The notes below the pieces were generated by a model, which did not search any database, had not been told where the DNA came from, and saw nothing but the letters and a program-made list of their open reading frames with translations. Shown here in pieces: positions 60,615 to 64,000 of a stretch of DNA of 64,000 nt (within the stretch, counting starts at the first letter, position 1; each line of letters opens with the position of its first letter). Made by a program: the position numbers and the translations under genes. Origin of the DNA: Acidobacteriaceae bacterium (GTDB taxonomy: Bacteria > Acidobacteriota > Terriglobia > Terriglobales > Acidobacteriaceae); contig PKXU01000201.1 of NCBI GenBank assembly GCA_003132445.1, positions 1 through 64,000 of the forward strand, read 5' to 3'.

Positions 60615-62630
60615 TCAACGGCCCTGCTTGGTCGGACTCGGCGGTCTCGACTCTGGAGCCCGCGACGGAGCCCTCTGCTCGGGCGGCGGGGAAGCTGGGC
60701 GCTGTTGGTGCCACTGATTGAATTTCTGCTCCTGCTGCTGCTCCTGTTGCGGACTGCGCTGCTGCACGGGAGGCGCGGGCCGGACGAGCGGATGCGTCGC
60801 TGCCGCGGCTGGATGGTTGGCCGACTGCGGGTTTTGGCTTTCCTCCGACTGCAGATTCTCGGGCTGCGGAGTTCCCTGCTCCTTGAAGACTCGGGGTTGA
60901 GTATTCGGCATCTGCCGGACCTCGTTGTTACCGACGTTGTCACCGCCGTTGGGCTGAGTAAATGGCCGGAAGCCGTTTTGATTAGGCGTTGACGTTGCTC
61001 TTCCCGCTGCATTGCCCGGAGCAGGTTGTGCGCCATTTAGAGGACGGGCATTTACAGGGCGAGCATTCACAGGACGAACCAGAGCCTGTTGATTCAGATT
61101 TCCGCCGGCCTGAACCTGGCGTTGCTCGATGGAGCGCGGCGGAGCGGCCGGAGTCCTGACTGCGACGACCTGACGGCTGATCACACTAGCGGGCGGCCGA
61201 ACGGATGCCGGCCGGCCGGAGCCCATCACACTTGTGCGGATCGGTTCCGCAGCCACAACATGGCCGACTGGCGCCGTTGCGATCTCTTTTTGATCGACCC
61301 TCATGATGTTCTGTGCGACTGGGCGCGCATTGACAAAGACGTCATGCGACACCACCGTCACGCCATTGCTTACGCGCTCATTCACATACGTGATGTGACC
61401 CACGGTGGTGTTCCGGTTCACGACGGTCGTGTTGTAGACGTTCGTGATCTTGGTCACGGTTACCGTCGTATTAGTGACGTTCACGTTGTTCACGTACGCG
61501 CGACTGACACGGTATCCCGGAACAAAGACTTCTCCCGGAGCGAGCGGGAACCATCCCACGCCCACGCCTGCGGAAAAACGGAATCCCGGACCGCCTACGA
61601 ATGCCACCATAGCGGGAGCCCATACTGGCCGAACCACCACTGGCCCAGGAACCCAGAACCAACCGTTATTCACAAAGGCCCACCGCCCGTAGTGGAATGG
61701 CGCGAATCCCCAAGGCTCGTTTTCCACCCAAGTCCATCCCCACGGACCAACATAAATCCAGTGCCCGAAGCGATACGGGGCCCATCCAGCAACCACGGCA
61801 CGCGGGCGCCAGCAAGGCCCGTATCCGGCGACGTAACTCCAGTCACCGTATTCGTCGAGATCTTCGTAGCCCGTCATTTCCCGGGAAACATAGTTCGCCG
61901 AATCGGCCTGATCTTCGCTGTCGTCGCGCTCAAAAGCCCACGTATCAAGGTCATCGCGATCGGGAACCTGGGCGAGTTCGTAATCCAGGCGATCGCTTCC
62001 GGTAAAGGTCGCGGACTGATTTGCAACTACCGAATAAGTATCTCCGCCACCGGTAACGCGTCCTCGACCATGCCACACAGTGACAATGGATTGACTGCCG
62101 TCCTCGCTCACATCCACGCGATATTCGCCCGGCTGCAATAAGCTGAAGGCTATGTTCGGAGTATCGACCTCATAGTTGTCGTCATCGTCGACGTGACGCA
62201 CGCGCAGAATCAGCGATCCCTGCGCCAGCCGGATCTGCGTGGTGTGGTCGTCGAGGGTAAGGAATGTGATTCCGGTCTTTGCGCCCATCCGGATGGCTGT
62301 AGAACCGATGTGAACTTCGGCGCGAGAATCCTCGTCGGCCCAGAGGTCATCGCCAGAAACCATGGGGCGGTTGGGCACACCAGAAACCCAGTCGTCTTCT
62401 CCGGCTGGACGGAACGAGATGGAACCTTCGGAGAAATCCAGGCGGGCAACCCGGCCCGGAGGATCCTGAGCCTGATCTTCGTCCGGATTTTGTTGACCTT
62501 GGTCCGGATTTTGATTCTGATCCGGATTTTGGTTTTGCCCGTTGTCCTGCGCTTTAGCCGCGATCGAAACTTGCAGGACAAATACAAGGCTGGCGATTAA
62601 AATCCAGGTCCACCACTTGCGTGTCTTCAT
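60615..62630 (-). CDS. secreted FecR-domain protein with DUF6600-like region
   Basis: A 671-residue exported protein. Signal peptide (MKTRKWWTWILIASLVFVLQVSIAAKAQ), then a Gln/Asn/Asp-rich repeat (QNQNPDQNQNPDQ), a FecR-type beta domain (about residues 60-215), and a Trp/Gly/Pro-rich core (YVAGYGPCWRPR, FGHWIYVGPWGWTW and similar repeats, about residues 265-380) as in DUF6600 proteins. The C-terminal 250 residues are Pro/Gln/Asn/Arg-rich and look unstructured. These proteins are widespread and uncharacterised in Acidobacteria. It is followed by a terminator and preceded by a palindromic repeat. Confidence 0.82.
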   Translation of the reverse strand: MKTRKWWTWILIASLVFVLQVSIAAKAQDNGQNQNPDQNQNPDQGQQNPDEDQAQDPPGRVARLDFSEGSISFRPAGEDDWVSGVPNRPMVSGDDLWADEDSRAEVHIGSTAIRMGAKTGITFLTLDDHTTQIRLAQGSLILRVRHVDDDDNYEVDTPNIAFSLLQPGEYRVDVSEDGSQSIVTVWHGRGRVTGGGDTYSVVANQSATFTGSDRLDYELAQVPDRDDLDTWAFERDDSEDQADSANYVSREMTGYEDLDEYGDWSYVAGYGPCWRPRAVVAGWAPYRFGHWIYVGPWGWTWVENEPWGFAPFHYGRWAFVNNGWFWVPGPVVVRPVWAPAMVAFVGGPGFRFSAGVGVGWFPLAPGEVFVPGYRVSRAYVNNVNVTNTTVTVTKITNVYNTTVVNRNTTVGHITYVNERVSNGVTVVSHDVFVNARPVAQNIMRVDQKEIATAPVGHVVAAEPIRTSVMGSGRPASVRPPASVISRQVVAVRTPAAPPRSIEQRQVQAGGNLNQQALVRPVNARPVNARPLNGAQPAPGNAAGRATSTPNQNGFRPFTQPNGGDNVGNNEVRQMPNTQPRVFKEQGTPQPENLQSEESQNPQSANHPAAAATHPLVRPAPPVQQRSPQQEQQQEQKFNQWHQQRPASPPPEQRAPSRAPESRPPSPTKQGR

Positions 62631-62796
62631 AGGTCCGCCCCGACGCAGATAAAATTTGTAGGTTTTATGTTACCGACAACCCTGTAAACACAATAGAGAT
62701 GGTTTAGTTTCCCTGAGTACGGAAGTGCTTGGACGGTGGGAACTTAATACGGGAAAAAGGTGCAACGTCTCTTCGCTGCAATTCGCAATGCCCGAA

Positions 62797-62824
62797 GCAG
62801 AGACGTAGCAAGATACGTCTCTGC
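62797..62824. repeat. palindrome of the GAGACGTA...TACGTCTC type
   Basis: Perfect 11-bp stem GCAGAGACGTA / TACGTCTCTGC around a 6-nt loop, with a related half-copy (GCAACGTCTC) about 35 nt to the left. It lies 18 nt from the end of the peroxiredoxin gene; with no U-tract it is probably a REP-like element rather than a terminator. Confidence 0.75.
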
Positions 62825-62841
62825 GAAGGCGCACGCGACGA

Positions 62842-63405
62842 TTAATTTTTCAGCTTGGGACGCTGACAGGTGTCCACGATCTTTGTGGGATCGATAGCGT
62901 CTTTATCCACTTGCTCTTCGATAATCTTTCCGTCTTTTCCAATCAGGAAGTTGACGCGGCGGGCGGCTTGATATTCGTCTTTGTAGATGCCGTATTCGCG
63001 AGTTACTTTTCCTCCCCAATCGCTGAGAAGAGGAAATGTCACTCCGATTTGGTCGGCGAAGGCTTTATTGGCGAAGGGACTATCCATGCTCACACCCAGG
63101 ACCTGGGTGTCGGCTGCTTCCAGCGTTTTGAGGTTCTGCTGGAGAGCCTGCATTTGCTTTGTTCAACCGCCAGTGAACGCGAACACGTAGAAGGCTACTA
63201 TGACGTTCTTCTTGCCGCGGTAGTCACTCAGCTTCACGTCTTTCCGGTCGCTGCCGTCGAAATATTTCAGTGTGAAGTCTGGCGCCGTGTCGCCCACTTT
63301 GGGCATGCTCGAACTCGCATTCTGGGTCTGCGCGAACGCCGGCGATGCCGCTGCGATCGCGAGAAACAAACCCAAACCTAAAACCGCAGATCTGTTTCTT
63401 TTCAT
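62842..63405 (-). CDS. secreted peroxiredoxin, candidate selenoprotein (in-frame UGA = Sec81)
   Basis: AhpC/TSA-family peroxiredoxin of 187 residues if TGA at 63163-63165 is read as Sec. Signal peptide ([22 protein letters not shown]), then [17 protein letters not shown] and [21 protein letters not shown], in which the UGA is exactly at the peroxidatic cysteine (T-x-x-C motif). After it, [26 protein letters not shown] and [22 protein letters not shown] complete the fold. The only other Cys is C180, near the end. Translation begins at ATG 63405 with GGAGGAG before it. A SECIS-like hairpin lies 20 nt after the UGA. Without readthrough, both halves would be dead; the intact flanking sequence argues for selenocysteine. 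Confidence 0.85.
63119..63143 (-). promoter_or_regulatory. SECIS-like hairpin after UGA of peroxiredoxin gene
   Basis: On the minus strand a perfect 6-bp stem TCCAGC / GCTGGA encloses a 13-nt loop starting AG. The loop starts 26 nt after the UGA, so stem, loop size, spacing and early G all fit the published bacterial SECIS pattern. A much stronger 19-nt palindrome (63092-63110) lies further downstream, outside the usual spacing. Confidence 0.5.
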
Positions 63406-63572
63406 TGAACTCCTCCACAGTAGGATCAGCGTTCCCTGCCGAAGCCGCCGGGTAAACCGATCGGTACCTAACGAAGTGATTGTACGCATTGCTCAAAGCG
63501 GCAACAAAACAGTACAGTTCTGTCCATAGTCACTTCTACGGGATAAACTGCGATCGGGCCCCGAAAGACGCA

Positions 63573-64000
63573 ATGAGCATAGCTACTCTGAATGATATTT
63601 TCTTTACCGCGGTCGAACGCAATCTTGACCGCATCATGCTCTACCGCGAAGCCGGAAAATGGCTGCCGGTGACTTCCCGCGAATTCGGCCAGGGAGTGGC
63701 GAGAACGGCACGCACGCTCCATTCCTGGGGTATTCAGCCGGGCGATCGAATTGCCATCTTAAGCGAAAATCGGCCGGAGTGGCCCATGGCCGATCTGGCC
63801 AGTCTTCTGCTCGGGGCAGTTACAGTTCCGCTTTACACCACGCTCACGGCAGAACAAACCGCATTTGTTTTGAATGACTCGGGCTGCCGGATTATTTTTT
63901 TGTCTTCCGATCAGCAGTTGCACAAAATTCTCTCCGTATTGCCCCAGACGAAGATCGACAAAATTGTGGTCATGGACGCGCTGGAGTTCAACGGAGATCT
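63573..64000 (+). CDS. AMP-dependent synthetase / long-chain acyl-CoA ligase (partial, runs off the window)
   Basis: The first 142 residues of a larger protein: MSIATLNDIFFTAVERN, then WLPVTSREFGQGVARTA, WGIQPGDRIAILSENRPEWP and LLLGAVTVPLYTTLTAEQTA, which is the N-terminal domain of the long-chain fatty acid-CoA ligase (FadD/FAA) family. The gene continues beyond 64000, so the P-loop-like AMP-binding motif is not visible. ATG 63573 begins the recognisable sequence; it diverges from the peroxiredoxin gene. Confidence 0.9.
   Translation, partial: MSIATLNDIFFTAVERNLDRIMLYREAGKWLPVTSREFGQGVARTARTLHSWGIQPGDRIAILSENRPEWPMADLASLLLGAVTVPLYTTLTAEQTAFVLNDSGCRIIFLSSDQQLHKILSVLPQTKIDKIVVMDALEFNGD

Overview
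The window (about 58% G+C by eye) looks like the chromosome of an Acidobacteriota member, probably Terriglobia (Koribacter-like). This rests on three things: many secreted peptidases and hydrolases, a secretin fused to a cohesin-like domain, and several families of short palindromic repeats filling the gaps between operons. No rRNA, tRNA, CRISPR, transposase or prophage was recognised. Taxonomy is inferred from gene style only.

Layout. 0.3-5.1 kb: leucyl aminopeptidase diverging from an M1-type metallopeptidase, then a membrane protein. 5.2-6.2 kb: an Smr-domain protein and smpB. 6.5-10.1 kb: a type II secretion or pilus cluster (secretin plus two pseudopilins). 10.2-12 kb: two secreted proteins, one with a TonB C-terminal domain. 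12.4-16.8 kb: hutU and hutI (histidine degradation) with a GH10 xylanase between them. 16.9-25 kb: M1 aminopeptidase, a secreted tail-fibre-like protein, a CocE/NonD hydrolase and a patatin with a surface-antigen barrel. 25.2-33.6 kb: argS, larC, metG, TatD-type nuclease, YajQ and polyprenyl synthase, separated by repeat stem-loops. 34.2-39.7 kb: DedA-rhodanese protein, a CxxCH secreted protein, DUF1569, MFS permease, CYTH protein and a small secreted protein. 39.7-46.2 kb: secA, a small secreted protein, a SAM-riboswitch-thrC-moaD unit and a PIN toxin-antitoxin pair. 46.8-57.5 kb: hydrolases, a cyclic-nucleotide-binding protein, ddl, arginase, asnS, a TIM-barrel isomerase and ggt. 57.6-64 kb: an NtrC-type response regulator with its kinase, a FecR/DUF6600 protein, a peroxiredoxin and the start of an acyl-CoA ligase.

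Most notable. (1) Two redox genes are interrupted by in-frame UGA exactly at a redox-active position, and each reads on as a well-conserved domain: the DedA-rhodanese protein (UGA in a C-T-U motif) and a secreted peroxiredoxin (UGA at the peroxidatic cysteine). A hairpin fitting the bacterial SECIS rules lies just downstream of each UGA. These are strong selenoprotein candidates that automatic annotation would split into halves. (2) A SAM riboswitch and terminator precede a threonine-synthase-like gene followed 2 nt later by a MoaD/ThiS-type sulfur carrier ending in GG-AE. An OFF switch for SAM fits homocysteine or methionine synthesis better than threonine synthesis, suggesting protein-thiocarboxylate-dependent sulfur transfer onto an O-phosphohomoserine-type substrate. 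The carrier gene has a 1-nt frameshift. (3) Intergenic repeat families have entered coding sequence in frame, in larC (inverted-repeat arms around the His-rich loop) and in argS (a TEG-repeat insert).
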